Positions 44,611-54,149 of a stretch of DNA of 64,000 bases are shown here, piece after piece; position 1 is the first letter of the stretch; each line of letters opens with the position of its first letter. The notes beneath the pieces were generated by a model, which ran no database searches, was not told the DNA's origin, and saw only the letters and a list, made by a program, of their open reading frames with translations. This stretch comes from an uncultured Lachnospira sp. (lineage in GTDB: Bacteria > Bacillota > Clostridia > Lachnospirales > Lachnospiraceae): assembly GCA_934359185.1 (NCBI GenBank), contig CAKRLE010000002.1, positions 204,628-268,627 on the forward strand, read 5' to 3'. The position numbers and the translations under genes were made by a program.

Positions 44611-45822
44611 ATGAGTATAACATTAGATAAGCTTCTTTCATCAGATAAAGACTCTGTACAGATTATAGATATAAGAACTGAGTGGGAGGTTGACCATGGA
44701 AGGATGTCGGATGTGGTTAACATTCCTATGATTACAGGAGATAATGAGTATAAGAGCAGTGATGATATGGGAGATATGGCTGATAAAGTCTATCACGATA
44801 CGGCACAAAGAATTGCTTCATCAGATAAGACAGACAAGAATAAGAAACTTGTAATAGTGTGTGCCAAGGGAATTAACAGTGAGGGAGTAGCCACACATCT
44901 TAATGGCATGGGTATAGATGCAGACAGCCTTGAAGGCGGCTATATAGCGTGGCTTCTTGATGCGTGCGATAAGGAGAATGAGAGTGGCAAAGATTTTGCC
45001 AGGGACGTTGAGCAGAGTCTCCGCAAGAAATTCCGTAAGAATATATGGTGCAAGTTTACTAAGGCGATTAATGAATATGAGCTTGTAAAGCCGGGTGACA
45101 GGATTGCAGTGTGTATCTCTGGTGGTAAGGATTCAATGCTTATGGCGAAGCTTTTTCAGGAGCTTAAGGTTCATAACAAATTTGATTTTACAGTGAAGTT
45201 TCTTGTTATGGACCCTGGATATAGTCCTGAGAACAGAAAAGTTATTGAGGATAATGCAAGAAAGCTTAATGTTCCAATACATATATTTGAATCAGATATA
45301 TTTGATTCTGTGTACAATATTGAGAAATCCCCATGTTATCTGTGTGCAAGAATGAGAAGAGGACATCTCTATTCATTTGCAAAGGAATTAGGATGTAATA
45401 AGATAGCATTAGGACATCACTATGATGATGTTATTGAGACAATTCTTATGGGAATGTTATATGGCGCGCAGATGCAGACGATGATGCCTAAGTTACATTC
45501 AACTAACTTTGAAGGAATGGAGCTTATAAGACCGCTGTATCTGATAAGAGAAGATGATATCAAGGCTTGGAGAGATTATAACGGACTTCACTTTATACAG
45601 TGTGCATGCAAATTTACTGATACATGTACAACATGCAATAATGAGGAGAACCAGTCAAAGCGGATTGAGATTAAGAATCTGATAGCAAGTATGAAGAAAA
45701 CTAATCCATTCGTAGAGAGCAACATATTCAGAAGCGTTGAAAATGTCAATCTTGATACACTTGTAGCTTACAAGTCTAAAGGTGTGAAGCATCATTTCCT
45801 TGATACGTATGATGAAAAATAA
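44611..45822 (+). CDS. Rhodanese domain fused to TtcA-like PP-loop ATPase
   Basis: 403 residues. Residues about 1-115 form a rhodanese-like domain with IIDIRTEWEVDHGRM and active-site Cys in VIVCAKGINSEG. Residues about 135-403 form an adenine nucleotide alpha hydrolase with PP loop CISGGKDSMLMAK, CYLCARMRRG, GHHYDDVIET, and further cysteines in QCACKFTDTCTTC. TtcA thiolates tRNA cytidine 32 with an iron-sulfur cluster; a built-in rhodanese could deliver sulfur. It opens the sulfur island, so another thiolation target is possible. Confidence 0.75.
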   Translation: MSITLDKLLSSDKDSVQIIDIRTEWEVDHGRMSDVVNIPMITGDNEYKSSDDMGDMADKVYHDTAQRIASSDKTDKNKKLVIVCAKGINSEGVATHLNGMGIDADSLEGGYIAWLLDACDKENESGKDFARDVEQSLRKKFRKNIWCKFTKAINEYELVKPGDRIAVCISGGKDSMLMAKLFQELKVHNKFDFTVKFLVMDPGYSPENRKVIEDNARKLNVPIHIFESDIFDSVYNIEKSPCYLCARMRRGHLYSFAKELGCNKIALGHHYDDVIETILMGMLYGAQMQTMMPKLHSTNFEGMELIRPLYLIREDDIKAWRDYNGLHFIQCACKFTDTCTTCNNEENQSKRIEIKNLIASMKKTNPFVESNIFRSVENVNLDTLVAYKSKGVKHHFLDTYDEK

Positions 45823-45846
45823 AAGACAGAGAGGAATTAGTTCATA

Positions 45847-46812
45847 ATGAGAAAATCTTTAAAAAGAACATTAATTATGCTGGCACTTGTATCAATAATG
45901 TTATTTACTGGCTGCGGAAGCAAGGCAGCAGATGCAGTAAATGGTAATGCTAAAGGCAGCGTGAGTACAGATTATATATTTACAGATGCACTTGGAAGAA
46001 CTGTGACAGTAAAAAGACATGAGCGTGTTGCATCACTGCTTGGAAGCTTTTCAGACGTATGGCTGTCGGCCGGTGGAAGTCTTGTGGCGGCAGCAGATGA
46101 GACATGGAATAATGTTGATGAGACATTGCCTGATTCAGTTGTTAAGCTTGGTGGAATACAGAATATCAATGTGGAGCTTCTTATAGCTTCTAAGCCTGAC
46201 TTTGTAATTGCAAGTGCTTACACAGATGCGCATGTTGCATTGAAGGATGTGCTTGAGAATGCGGGAATCTGTGTGGCGTATTTTTATGTCACAACATTTG
46301 ATGATTATCTTGATATGTTGAAGGTGTGTACAGATATAACAGGAAGAGAAGACCTGTACCAGCAGAATGGTGTTAAGGTGGCTGAACAGATTAATAAGAT
46401 TAAGAGTGAAAGAATCACATCAGAACAGCCAAAGGTCTTATTCTTACGTGCAGCGTCTACGAATGTCAAGGCTAAAGCCAGCGAAGATACAGTTGGAACA
46501 CAGATTTTAAAAGACCTTAACTGTATTAATATCGCAGACAGTGACAGTGCATTGAAGGATAATTTAAGCATAGAGGCTATAGTTAAGGCTGACCCGGATT
46601 ATATATTTGTGACAACACAGGGGTCAAAGACGGATGCAGCTATGGATAATGTTGAGAAGCTTCTAAAGTCTAATCCTGTGTGGAGTTCTCTTACGGCTGT
46701 AAAGAACAACAGATATTATGTGCTTGATAAGAAGCTTTTTAATAACAAGCCTAACAAAAGATGGGGCGAGGCATATCAGCAGATTGCGGATATTCTTTAT
46801 CCGGTAAATTAA
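45847..46812 (+). CDS. ABC transporter substrate-binding lipoprotein (iron/cobalamin-chelate type)
   Basis: 321 residues. Lipobox in SIMLFTGCGSK. Class III (TroA/BtuF-like) fold: YIFTDALGRTVTVKRHERVASLLG, LGGIQNINVELLIASKPDFVIAS and YYVLDKKLFNNKPNKRWGEAY. It binds siderophores, heme or corrinoids. Permease and ATPase of the same class are at 57395-59156, across the sulfate operon, so the three probably form one importer, perhaps supplying iron for siroheme and iron-sulfur enzymes. Confidence 0.85.
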   Translation: MRKSLKRTLIMLALVSIMLFTGCGSKAADAVNGNAKGSVSTDYIFTDALGRTVTVKRHERVASLLGSFSDVWLSAGGSLVAAADETWNNVDETLPDSVVKLGGIQNINVELLIASKPDFVIASAYTDAHVALKDVLENAGICVAYFYVTTFDDYLDMLKVCTDITGREDLYQQNGVKVAEQINKIKSERITSEQPKVLFLRAASTNVKAKASEDTVGTQILKDLNCINIADSDSALKDNLSIEAIVKADPDYIFVTTQGSKTDAAMDNVEKLLKSNPVWSSLTAVKNNRYYVLDKKLFNNKPNKRWGEAYQQIADILYPVN

Positions 46813-46843
46813 TAGACAGATAGATGAAGGAGAATGATATATT

Positions 46844-47506
46844 ATGGGATATTTTCCATTTTTTGTTGATTTAAAAGGTAAAAAAGGACTGATAGTAGGT
46901 GGTGGAACTATTGCGTATCATAAGATATGCAAGCTCCTTCCATATGAGAGTGACCTTGAGGTTATTGCTAAGAGCTTTAATGACGAGATTCTGTCTCTTA
47001 AAGACATATATGATCAGGGCGATGAGACTATAGATTCGCCAGAGGGAAGCTTTACTCTTGTAGAAAGAGATTTTAAAGACTCAGATATAGATGGCAAATT
47101 ATTTGTAATTGCAGCCACAGATGATGCAGGACTTAATGCGCATATATATGATATATGTACAGAAAAAGGAATTCTTGTTAACGTTGTTGATGACAAGGAC
47201 AGATGTGGTTTCATGTTCCCTTCGCTTGTAAAGAAGGGCAAGCTCAGCATAGGAATATCGACAGAGGGTGCAAGTCCAAGAATTGCAACAATATATAGAA
47301 AGAAGTTAGAAGAAGAGATTCCAGATGAGATGGAGGAGATTCTTCTATATCTTGAAAGTATAAGACCGGCTGTAAAAACTGCGATAGGCGAGGAAAAGGT
47401 CAGAGCGCAGATGTTTAAAGAAGTTGCAGATGAGTGTCTTAGTACTTTATCTATACCAGATGATGACTGGTTTCAGGAAATTCTCGCAAAGTATACAAAA
47501 AAATAA
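46844..47506 (+). CDS. Siroheme synthase, dehydrogenase/ferrochelatase part (CysG-N/Met8-like)
   Basis: 220 residues. YFPFFVDLKGKKGLIVGGGTIAYHK is the NAD-binding start, and VNVVDDKDRCGFMFPSLVKKGKLSIGISTEGASP is the conserved catalytic block. It oxidises precorrin-2 and inserts iron to yield siroheme, the cofactor needed by the sulfite reductase at 59304. The uroporphyrinogen methyltransferase half is absent here and must lie elsewhere. Confidence 0.92.
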   Translation: MGYFPFFVDLKGKKGLIVGGGTIAYHKICKLLPYESDLEVIAKSFNDEILSLKDIYDQGDETIDSPEGSFTLVERDFKDSDIDGKLFVIAATDDAGLNAHIYDICTEKGILVNVVDDKDRCGFMFPSLVKKGKLSIGISTEGASPRIATIYRKKLEEEIPDEMEEILLYLESIRPAVKTAIGEEKVRAQMFKEVADECLSTLSIPDDDWFQEILAKYTKK

Positions 47507-47515
47507 AAAAAGTAC

Positions 47516-47573
47516 TTGTATTAATTACCATTAAGGAATATAATCATCTTAATTCCTATTGATTCGATATGAA
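47516..47573 (+). promoter_or_regulatory. cysK promoter with 21-bp cysteine-regulon-type operator
   Basis: TTGTAT (47516-47521), 17 bp, TATAAT (47539-47544). From 47553 to 47573 lies the dyad TTCCTAT-TGATTCG-ATATGAA, over the expected transcription start. The same motif occurs at 59257-59277 before the sulfite reductase gene. It resembles sites of CymR/Rrf2 repressors of cysteine synthesis; the protein is not in this window. Confidence 0.7.
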
Positions 47574-47600
47574 TAGTAGATATTTAAGCGGGAGGAGATT

Positions 47601-48533
47601 ATGGCAAAGATAGCAAAACAGCTTGTTGAGCTTATAGGTAATACACCACTTATGGAACTTACTAATTATGAGGAAAACAATTCTCTTAATGCAAAACTGA
47701 TTGCAAAACTTGAATACTTTAATCCTCTTGGAAGTGTTAAAGACAGGGTGGCTTATTCAATGATAGAGGATGGCATTAAGCGTGGTGTTATCAATAAGGA
47801 CACGGTTATTATAGAGCCTACGAGTGGCAATACAGGAATAGGGCTTGCGTTTGTATGTGCATCTAAGAAGCTTCATCTTATTCTTACTATGCCAGATACA
47901 ATGAGTGTTGAGAGAAGAAAGATTGTTACAGCACTTGGTGCAGAGATAGTTCTTACTCAGGGAAGACTCGGAATGCAGGGAGCGATTGCCAGGGCTTCTG
48001 AATTGAAAGAAGAATATGGCAATGCATTTATTCCACAGCAGTTTGAGAATCCATCCAATCCAGAGATACATAAGATTACGACAGCCAAGGAGATATGGGA
48101 AGATACAGATGGCAAGATTGATATCTTTGTATCATCTGTTGGAACAGGTGGAACTATCACAGGAACCGGACTTGGATTAAAGGAGAAGAATCCTGATATC
48201 AAGGTTGTGGCAGTTGAACCGGCAGGTTCGCCAGTATTATCCGGAGGCAGACCTGGTCCACATAAGATTCAGGGAATAGGCGCAGGATTTGTTCCTGAGG
48301 TTTTAGATATGTCAATTATAGATGAAATAATTCCAGTAAGCAATGAGGATGCATTTGATGCAGCAAGAGAGATTGCAAAGTCAGACGGACTGCTTGTGGG
48401 AATATCATCTGGAAGTGTAATCCATGCGGCGAAGCTTCTTGCACAGCGTGAGGAAAATAAGGACAAAAATATAGTTGTTTTACTTCCAGATACAGGAGAG
48501 AGATATCTTTCAACATCACTTTTTGAATTATAG
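47601..48533 (+). CDS. cysK: Cysteine synthase (O-acetylserine thiol-lyase)
   Basis: 310 residues. PLP lysine in FNPLGSVKDRVAY, phosphate-binding loop EPTSGNTGIGLA, VGTGGTITGTG, and C-terminal GLLVGISSGS and LLPDTGERYLST. Converts O-acetylserine and sulfide to cysteine, the last step of the pathway encoded around it. GGGAGGAG precedes the ATG. First gene of the sulfate operon. Confidence 0.96.
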   Translation: MAKIAKQLVELIGNTPLMELTNYEENNSLNAKLIAKLEYFNPLGSVKDRVAYSMIEDGIKRGVINKDTVIIEPTSGNTGIGLAFVCASKKLHLILTMPDTMSVERRKIVTALGAEIVLTQGRLGMQGAIARASELKEEYGNAFIPQQFENPSNPEIHKITTAKEIWEDTDGKIDIFVSSVGTGGTITGTGLGLKEKNPDIKVVAVEPAGSPVLSGGRPGPHKIQGIGAGFVPEVLDMSIIDEIIPVSNEDAFDAAREIAKSDGLLVGISSGSVIHAAKLLAQREENKDKNIVVLLPDTGERYLSTSLFEL

Positions 48534-48553
48534 ATACAGTTAGGAGATTATAA

Positions 48554-49591
48554 GTGAAGAGTATGACAGCAGGATATAATTACAAAAGAATAGGAAGAAT
48601 TACTGCATGTGTGATGATTGCTGTTATGACACTTTCATTTGCTGGATGTGGAAGGAATAAGGACGGCGTAATCACGATAACGAATGTGTCTTATGACCCG
48701 ACAAGGGAATTCTACGAGGCTTATAATGAGATATTTACAAGCTATTACAAGGATACATACGGTGAGGATGTGAAGGTAATCCAGTCACACGGTGGTTCTG
48801 GTTCACAGGCTCGTTCAGTTGTTGAGGGATGTAATGCAGATGTTGTTACATTAGCTCTTGAACATGATATATCACTTATTGAAAAAAACGGACTTGTTGA
48901 TAAAGGATGGATAGATGAATTTGCAGAGGATTCAGCACCATATACATCAACAATTGTTTTTCTTGTAAGAAAGGGCAATCTTAAGAATATAAGAGACTGG
49001 GATGATTGTATTAAAGAAGGTGTAGAGGTTATAACACCAGACCCTAAGAGCAGCGGCGGAGCCTGTTGGAATTTCCTTGCAGCGTTAAGTTATGCAAGGG
49101 ATAAGTACACAGATGACAATGCACAGCAGGATTTCCTGCGAAAACTCTATAACAATGTATCTGTTATGGACAGTGGCGCAAGAGGTTCTACAACAACATT
49201 TGTGGAGAATGGCAAAGGTGATGTGCTTGTAGCGTGGGAGAATGAGGCAATCACTGTAACTAAGAATTATCCGGGACAGTATGAGATTGTATCGCCATCA
49301 GTCAGCATTAAAGCACAGCCAAGCGTTGCGATAGTTGATGACAATGCAAAGGTTAACAGGACAGAGCTTGTAAGCCAGCGCTATATTGAGTACCTATACA
49401 GTGATAACGCACAGAGACTTGCCGCAGATAATGGCTACAGACCAGTCAATACGGACATATTGAATGAATACGTCAGTGTGTTTGATTTGAAAATAAAGCT
49501 GACAACGATTGAAGATTTCGGCGGCTGGGATAATGCATATAATGTTTATTTTAATGACGGCGGCATATTTGATAAGATTTATCAGTATTAG
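48554..49591 (+). CDS. sbp: Sulfate-binding lipoprotein
   Basis: 345 residues from GTG 48554 (AGGAG upstream). Lipobox in LSFAGCGRNK. Sulfate-binding family features: NVSYDPTREFYEAYN, QSHGGSGSQARSVVEG, TPDPKSSGGACWNFLAA and GDVLVAWENEA. Captures sulfate (or thiosulfate) for the CysTWA transporter that follows. Confidence 0.95.
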   Translation: MKSMTAGYNYKRIGRITACVMIAVMTLSFAGCGRNKDGVITITNVSYDPTREFYEAYNEIFTSYYKDTYGEDVKVIQSHGGSGSQARSVVEGCNADVVTLALEHDISLIEKNGLVDKGWIDEFAEDSAPYTSTIVFLVRKGNLKNIRDWDDCIKEGVEVITPDPKSSGGACWNFLAALSYARDKYTDDNAQQDFLRKLYNNVSVMDSGARGSTTTFVENGKGDVLVAWENEAITVTKNYPGQYEIVSPSVSIKAQPSVAIVDDNAKVNRTELVSQRYIEYLYSDNAQRLAADNGYRPVNTDILNEYVSVFDLKIKLTTIEDFGGWDNAYNVYFNDGGIFDKIYQY

Positions 49592-49607
49592 CGGATAGGA
49601 GGATAAG

Positions 49608-50447
49608 ATGAAGCACAACACAAAACCGACAAGAGTGATTCCGGGATTCAGATTAACTATGGGAATCACGATTACAATGCTTTCTCTTATAGTACTTATT
49701 CCTCTGGCATCTGTTATGGTGTGTTCACTTAAGCTTTCCCCTGAGGAGTTTATAGAGCTTGTCACTAAGCCTAATGTTGTATATGCATTTTCGACAAGTA
49801 TTGTCTGTTCACTTATAGCAGCGGTAATCAATGTGATATTCGGTGTGATTCTTGCATGGACACTTGTAAGATATGAGTTTCCGGGAAAGAGAATACTCGA
49901 TGGATTTATTGAACTTCCATTCGCACTTCCAACGGCGGTTGCTGGTATAACGCTTTCAAAGCTTTATTCAGAGACAGGGCTTCTTGGAAAACCGCTTGCG
50001 GCACTTGGAATCAAGGTTTCCTATACACATATCGGAATTGTTGTGGCACTTGTATTTGTCGGCATTCCATTCGTTGTCAGGAATGTACAGCCGGTACTTG
50101 AGAAGCTTGATGGTCAGTATGAGGAGGCTGCATTTATTCTTGGAGCATCACCATCAAAGACATTTTTTAAGGTTATACTGCCGGAGCTTAAGCCATCAAT
50201 TCTTACAGGCTTCGGACTTGCGTTTGCAAGAGGAATTGGCGAATATGGAAGCGTAATCTATATATCAGGTAACAGTTCCAAGGAGCATACACAGGTTATA
50301 TCATATGTGATTATGCAGAAGTTAAGTTATATAGATTATTCATCAGCGACAGCTATTGCGTTGATTATGCTTATAATATCATTTTTGATACTTCTTGTTA
50401 TCAATATAATTCAAATGCGTCAGGCACGCAGGACTAATATCGTATAA
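49608..50447 (+). CDS. cysT: Sulfate ABC transporter permease CysT
   Basis: 279 residues, six helices. EAA loop EEAAFILGASPSKTFFKVILPELKP. ALPTAVAGITLSKLYSETG is characteristic of CysT/CysU. AGGAGG upstream. Operon order sbp-cysT-cysW-cysA. Confidence 0.95.
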   Translation: MKHNTKPTRVIPGFRLTMGITITMLSLIVLIPLASVMVCSLKLSPEEFIELVTKPNVVYAFSTSIVCSLIAAVINVIFGVILAWTLVRYEFPGKRILDGFIELPFALPTAVAGITLSKLYSETGLLGKPLAALGIKVSYTHIGIVVALVFVGIPFVVRNVQPVLEKLDGQYEEAAFILGASPSKTFFKVILPELKPSILTGFGLAFARGIGEYGSVIYISGNSSKEHTQVISYVIMQKLSYIDYSSATAIALIMLIISFLILLVINIIQMRQARRTNIV

Positions 50448-50465
50448 ATGTATGTGAGGTGTTAT

Positions 50466-51320
50466 ATGACTGAAAAGGATAAGCTTGAAAGAAGAAAGAA
50501 AATAACTAAATATGTTCTTATGACGATAAGCTTTATGTTCATACTTTTTATGCTGGTAATTCCGCTTGTCTCAATTATATATAACGCATTAAAAGATGGA
50601 TTTGGATTTTACTTTAAGGCGGTATCGACAGAGTATGTTAAGAGTGCTCTTCTGGTAACACTTATTGCGACAGTTATCGCTGTTGTAATCAACACATTCT
50701 TTGGAATATGTGCTTCATGGGTGCTTACAAAGTTCTCATTTAAAGGAAAGCAGATACTTGCAACTCTTATAGATATTCCATTTTCTATATCCCCAGTTAT
50801 CGCAGGTCTTGCATTTCTTATGACATTTGGACGTCTTGGCTGGACTTATCCTGCTATAAGAGCGGTTAACCAGTGGCTTGGCACGAATATAAGAATTGCA
50901 TTTGCGATTCCGGGAGTTGTAATCGCAACTGTATTCGTAACATTTCCATTCGTATCAAGAGAGATAATTCCTGTGCTTAACTCACAGGGGAAGGATGAGG
51001 AAGAAGCAGCAGCACTTATGGGAGCTGGTGGATTTAAGATATTCTTTAAGATTACACTTCCTCAGATTAAATGGGCGCTTATATACGGAATAATTCTTTG
51101 TACAGCAAGGGCACTAGGAGAGTTTGGTGCAGTTAATGCATTGTCAAAGACGAGAGGTGAGACATTTACACTGCCATTAGAGATTGATGCATTGTATATG
51201 TCGGGAACAGACGCATCGATAACGGCTGCATTTGCGGTATCATCTATTCTTGTGATTATAGCTGTTATCATATTGGTTCTGAGAAATATATTCGAATACA
51301 GATTTAAGAAGAATCTGTAA
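50466..51320 (+). CDS. cysW: Sulfate ABC transporter permease CysW
   Basis: 284 residues from ATG 50466 (GAGGTG upstream). EAA loop EEEAAALMGAGGFKIFFKITLP, VFVTFPFVSREIIPVL, ALGEFGAVNALSKTRGET. Partner of CysT. The last helix and basic tail end ten residues after the membrane. Confidence 0.94.
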   Translation: MTEKDKLERRKKITKYVLMTISFMFILFMLVIPLVSIIYNALKDGFGFYFKAVSTEYVKSALLVTLIATVIAVVINTFFGICASWVLTKFSFKGKQILATLIDIPFSISPVIAGLAFLMTFGRLGWTYPAIRAVNQWLGTNIRIAFAIPGVVIATVFVTFPFVSREIIPVLNSQGKDEEEAAALMGAGGFKIFFKITLPQIKWALIYGIILCTARALGEFGAVNALSKTRGETFTLPLEIDALYMSGTDASITAAFAVSSILVIIAVIILVLRNIFEYRFKKNL

Positions 51321-51341
51321 TCAGAAAATGAGGTATGACAT

Positions 51342-52403
51342 ATGTATGTTGAAATGAAAAATATATGCAAACAGTATAATGATTTCAAAGCGTCTGACAA
51401 TGTCAATTTTGGTATAGAAAAAGGTAAGCTTGTAGCACTGCTTGGACCATCAGGAAGCGGCAAGACGACACTTCTTAGAATGATAGCAGGACTTGAGACA
51501 CCGAATTCAGGTGATATATACATAGATGGCAGGAGAGTTAACGATATTCCTGCTTCAAAGCGTGGAATCGGATTTGTATTTCAGAGCTATGCACTTTTCA
51601 GATACATGACTGTATATGACAATGTTGCTTTCGGACTTGAGCTTCAGAAGATGCCTAAGAATGAGATTAAGAAAAGGGTGATAGAGCTTCTTGAGATAAC
51701 AGGGCTTTCCGGAATGGAGAAAAGATATCCGAGCCAGTTATCTGGTGGACAAAGACAGAGAGTAGCATTCGCAAGGGCGCTTGCACCTAATCCACAGGTT
51801 CTTCTGCTTGACGAGCCATTTGCAGCGATAGATGCCAAGGTAAGGACAGAGTTAAGACTGTGGCTGCGCCAGATGGTAACACAGCTTGGAATAACAAGTA
51901 TTTTCGTAACACACGATCAGGATGAGGCTGTAGAGGTTGCCGATCAGATTATTATAACTAATCATGGTAAGATTGAACAAATCGGAACACCACTTGATAT
52001 ATACAAGTCTCCTGATACACCATTTGTGGCACAGTTTATTGGAAGGTCATCAATTGTTGAAGATTATGATACTCTCAATGGATTTGACAGGATTGAGGGA
52101 GCTAATAAAGCTGTTATAAGGCCTGAATTTATCAAGATATCGAAGTTTGGAAAGCTTTTGCAGTATAACAGTGCGGCAGAGGAAGGATATGTTGAAGACA
52201 TAGTGTTTAGGGGCAACAGGCTTGATGTCACGGTCGATATCCATGGTGTCAGGATAACAGGAGAGTGGTCTCTTGAAAAGGACAGCCTTGAGATTGGTGA
52301 GAAAGTTCATGTACTTATTTACAGGTTGTATGTGATAGATGATGAGAGAACATATCTTTGTGAGAATAAAGAGATGCAGACGGATAATGTATTCTATATT
52401 TAA
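51342..52403 (+). CDS. cysA: Sulfate ABC transporter ATPase CysA
   Basis: 353 residues. Walker A LGPSGSGKTTLLRMIAG, signature QLSGGQRQRVAFARAL, Walker B VLLLDEPFAAID, and VTHDQDEAVEVAD. The C-terminal TOBE-type domain (about 240-353) is present. Energises sulfate import. Confidence 0.94.
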   Translation: MYVEMKNICKQYNDFKASDNVNFGIEKGKLVALLGPSGSGKTTLLRMIAGLETPNSGDIYIDGRRVNDIPASKRGIGFVFQSYALFRYMTVYDNVAFGLELQKMPKNEIKKRVIELLEITGLSGMEKRYPSQLSGGQRQRVAFARALAPNPQVLLLDEPFAAIDAKVRTELRLWLRQMVTQLGITSIFVTHDQDEAVEVADQIIITNHGKIEQIGTPLDIYKSPDTPFVAQFIGRSSIVEDYDTLNGFDRIEGANKAVIRPEFIKISKFGKLLQYNSAAEEGYVEDIVFRGNRLDVTVDIHGVRITGEWSLEKDSLEIGEKVHVLIYRLYVIDDERTYLCENKEMQTDNVFYI

Positions 52404-52430
52404 TTGCTTTCAGGCAGAAATGAGGAGAAT

Positions 52431-54149
52431 ATGAGGATTAACAAGAAAGAGATATTAGAGACAGATGTGCTCATTATAGGCGGTGGTACTGCTGGATGTT
52501 ATGCAGCCATGACTATAGCAGAGCAGAGTGATTACTCAGTTATAATTGCAGAGAAGGCAAATATCAAGCGAAGCGGATGTCTTGCAGCTGGTGTTAATGC
52601 GATTAATGCATACATAGTTGAGGGAAGAAAGCCAGAAGATTATGTTGATTATGCCAAGAAGGATGCGGCTGGTATCGTAAGAGAGGACTTGCTTCTTACT
52701 ATGTCACAGGGACTTAACAGGGTCACAGACAAGATGGAGAAGTTAGGACTTGTCATATTAAAGGATGAGAATGGAAAATATGTTGCAAGAGGTAACCGTA
52801 ACATCAAGATTAATGGTGAGAACATCAAGCCTATTATGGCAGATGCAGTTAAGAAGCTGCCTGATGTGACAGTGCTTAACCATGTTAATATCACAGACTA
52901 CATTGTTAAGAATAATACAATATATGGAGCGGTCGGATTCTCGATAGATGAGGAGTCAGATGGAGAAGAATTAACTGGAACTGCATATGAGATAAAAGCT
53001 AAGAAGGTTATATGTGCGACAGGTGGAGCGGCAGGATTATACAGACCTAATAATCCGGGATTTTCGAGACATAAAATGTGGTATCCACCATTTAACACAG
53101 GCGCAGGATATGCTATGGGAATCAGGGCAGGAGCTGAGATGACTACATTTGAGATGCGTTTCATAGCTCTAAGATGCAAGGATACAATCGCTCCAACAGG
53201 AACAATCGCACAGGGTGTCGGTGCTAAGCAGATCAATTCGTTAGGTGAGGTATATGAGGATAAATATGGTCTTACTACTTCACAGCGTGTATATGGAACT
53301 GTTATGGAAAATATTCAGGGAAGAGGTCCTTGTTATCTTAAAACAGAGGGAATTTCAGATGAACAGAGTGAATCACTCAAGAAAGCTTATCTTAACATGG
53401 CGCCAAGCCAGACATTAAAATGGGTTGAGTCAGGTAAGAAGCCTAATAAAGCTAATGTAGAGATTGAGGGAACAGAGCCTTATATAGTTGGTGGACATAC
53501 AGCAAGTGGTTACTGGGTTGACACAGAGAGACGTACAACGATAGATGGTCTGTATGCGGCTGGTGATGTTGCAGGAGGATGTCCACAGAAGTATGTCACA
53601 GGAGCCATGGTTGAAGGTGAGATAGCGGCTAATGCGATTGTTAAGGAACTTAACGATGGCAGCTATCCAGACAGCTATGAGAGTGATGCTGAATTAGACA
53701 AGAAGATAGAGGAGTACAACAAGGTTTTATCTAATGAGAATCCTGTGTACAGTACAGAGGCTTTAGAGGAAGCCATGCAGAAAGTAATGGATGCATACGC
53801 TGGTGGAATCGGAAGTCACTATCAGTTCAATGAAAAACAGCTTAAGCTTGCAAAGGAAAAGATTGAAAATATCAAGAAACTTGCAGAGAATGCTTCAGCA
53901 TCTGATATGCATGAGCTTATGTTTGTATATGAGTTAAGGGAAAGACTTGATGTGTGTCTTGTGCTTATAGAACATTTAAAGGCAAGACAAGAGACACGCT
54001 GGCATAGTTTTGCGGAGAATCTTGATTATCCAAAGACAAGTGATGAATGGCTTAAATATGTCAATTCCAAGAGTGTTAATGGAAAGACAGAGATTATAAT
54101 GAGAAAATTAGTAGGAAGGGATGAGACATATGAGCATAGCAATAGATAA
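52431..54149 (+). CDS. APS reductase alpha subunit-like flavoprotein (AprA-type)
   Basis: 572 residues. FAD loop TDVLIIGGGTAGCYAAMTIA, KRSGCLAAGVNAINAY, GGAAGLYRPNNPG, YIVGGHTASGYWVD and AAGDVAGGCPQKYVTGAMVEGE are shared with AprA of sulfate reducers. It reduces adenylylsulfate to sulfite and AMP with electrons from the ferredoxin-like beta subunit that follows. The setting (CysDN, cysteine synthase, sulfate import) points to assimilation. A fumarate-reductase-like role is excluded by the AprB partner. Confidence 0.9.
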   Translation: MRINKKEILETDVLIIGGGTAGCYAAMTIAEQSDYSVIIAEKANIKRSGCLAAGVNAINAYIVEGRKPEDYVDYAKKDAAGIVREDLLLTMSQGLNRVTDKMEKLGLVILKDENGKYVARGNRNIKINGENIKPIMADAVKKLPDVTVLNHVNITDYIVKNNTIYGAVGFSIDEESDGEELTGTAYEIKAKKVICATGGAAGLYRPNNPGFSRHKMWYPPFNTGAGYAMGIRAGAEMTTFEMRFIALRCKDTIAPTGTIAQGVGAKQINSLGEVYEDKYGLTTSQRVYGTVMENIQGRGPCYLKTEGISDEQSESLKKAYLNMAPSQTLKWVESGKKPNKANVEIEGTEPYIVGGHTASGYWVDTERRTTIDGLYAAGDVAGGCPQKYVTGAMVEGEIAANAIVKELNDGSYPDSYESDAELDKKIEEYNKVLSNENPVYSTEALEEAMQKVMDAYAGGIGSHYQFNEKQLKLAKEKIENIKKLAENASASDMHELMFVYELRERLDVCLVLIEHLKARQETRWHSFAENLDYPKTSDEWLKYVNSKSVNGKTEIIMRKLVGRDETYEHSNR

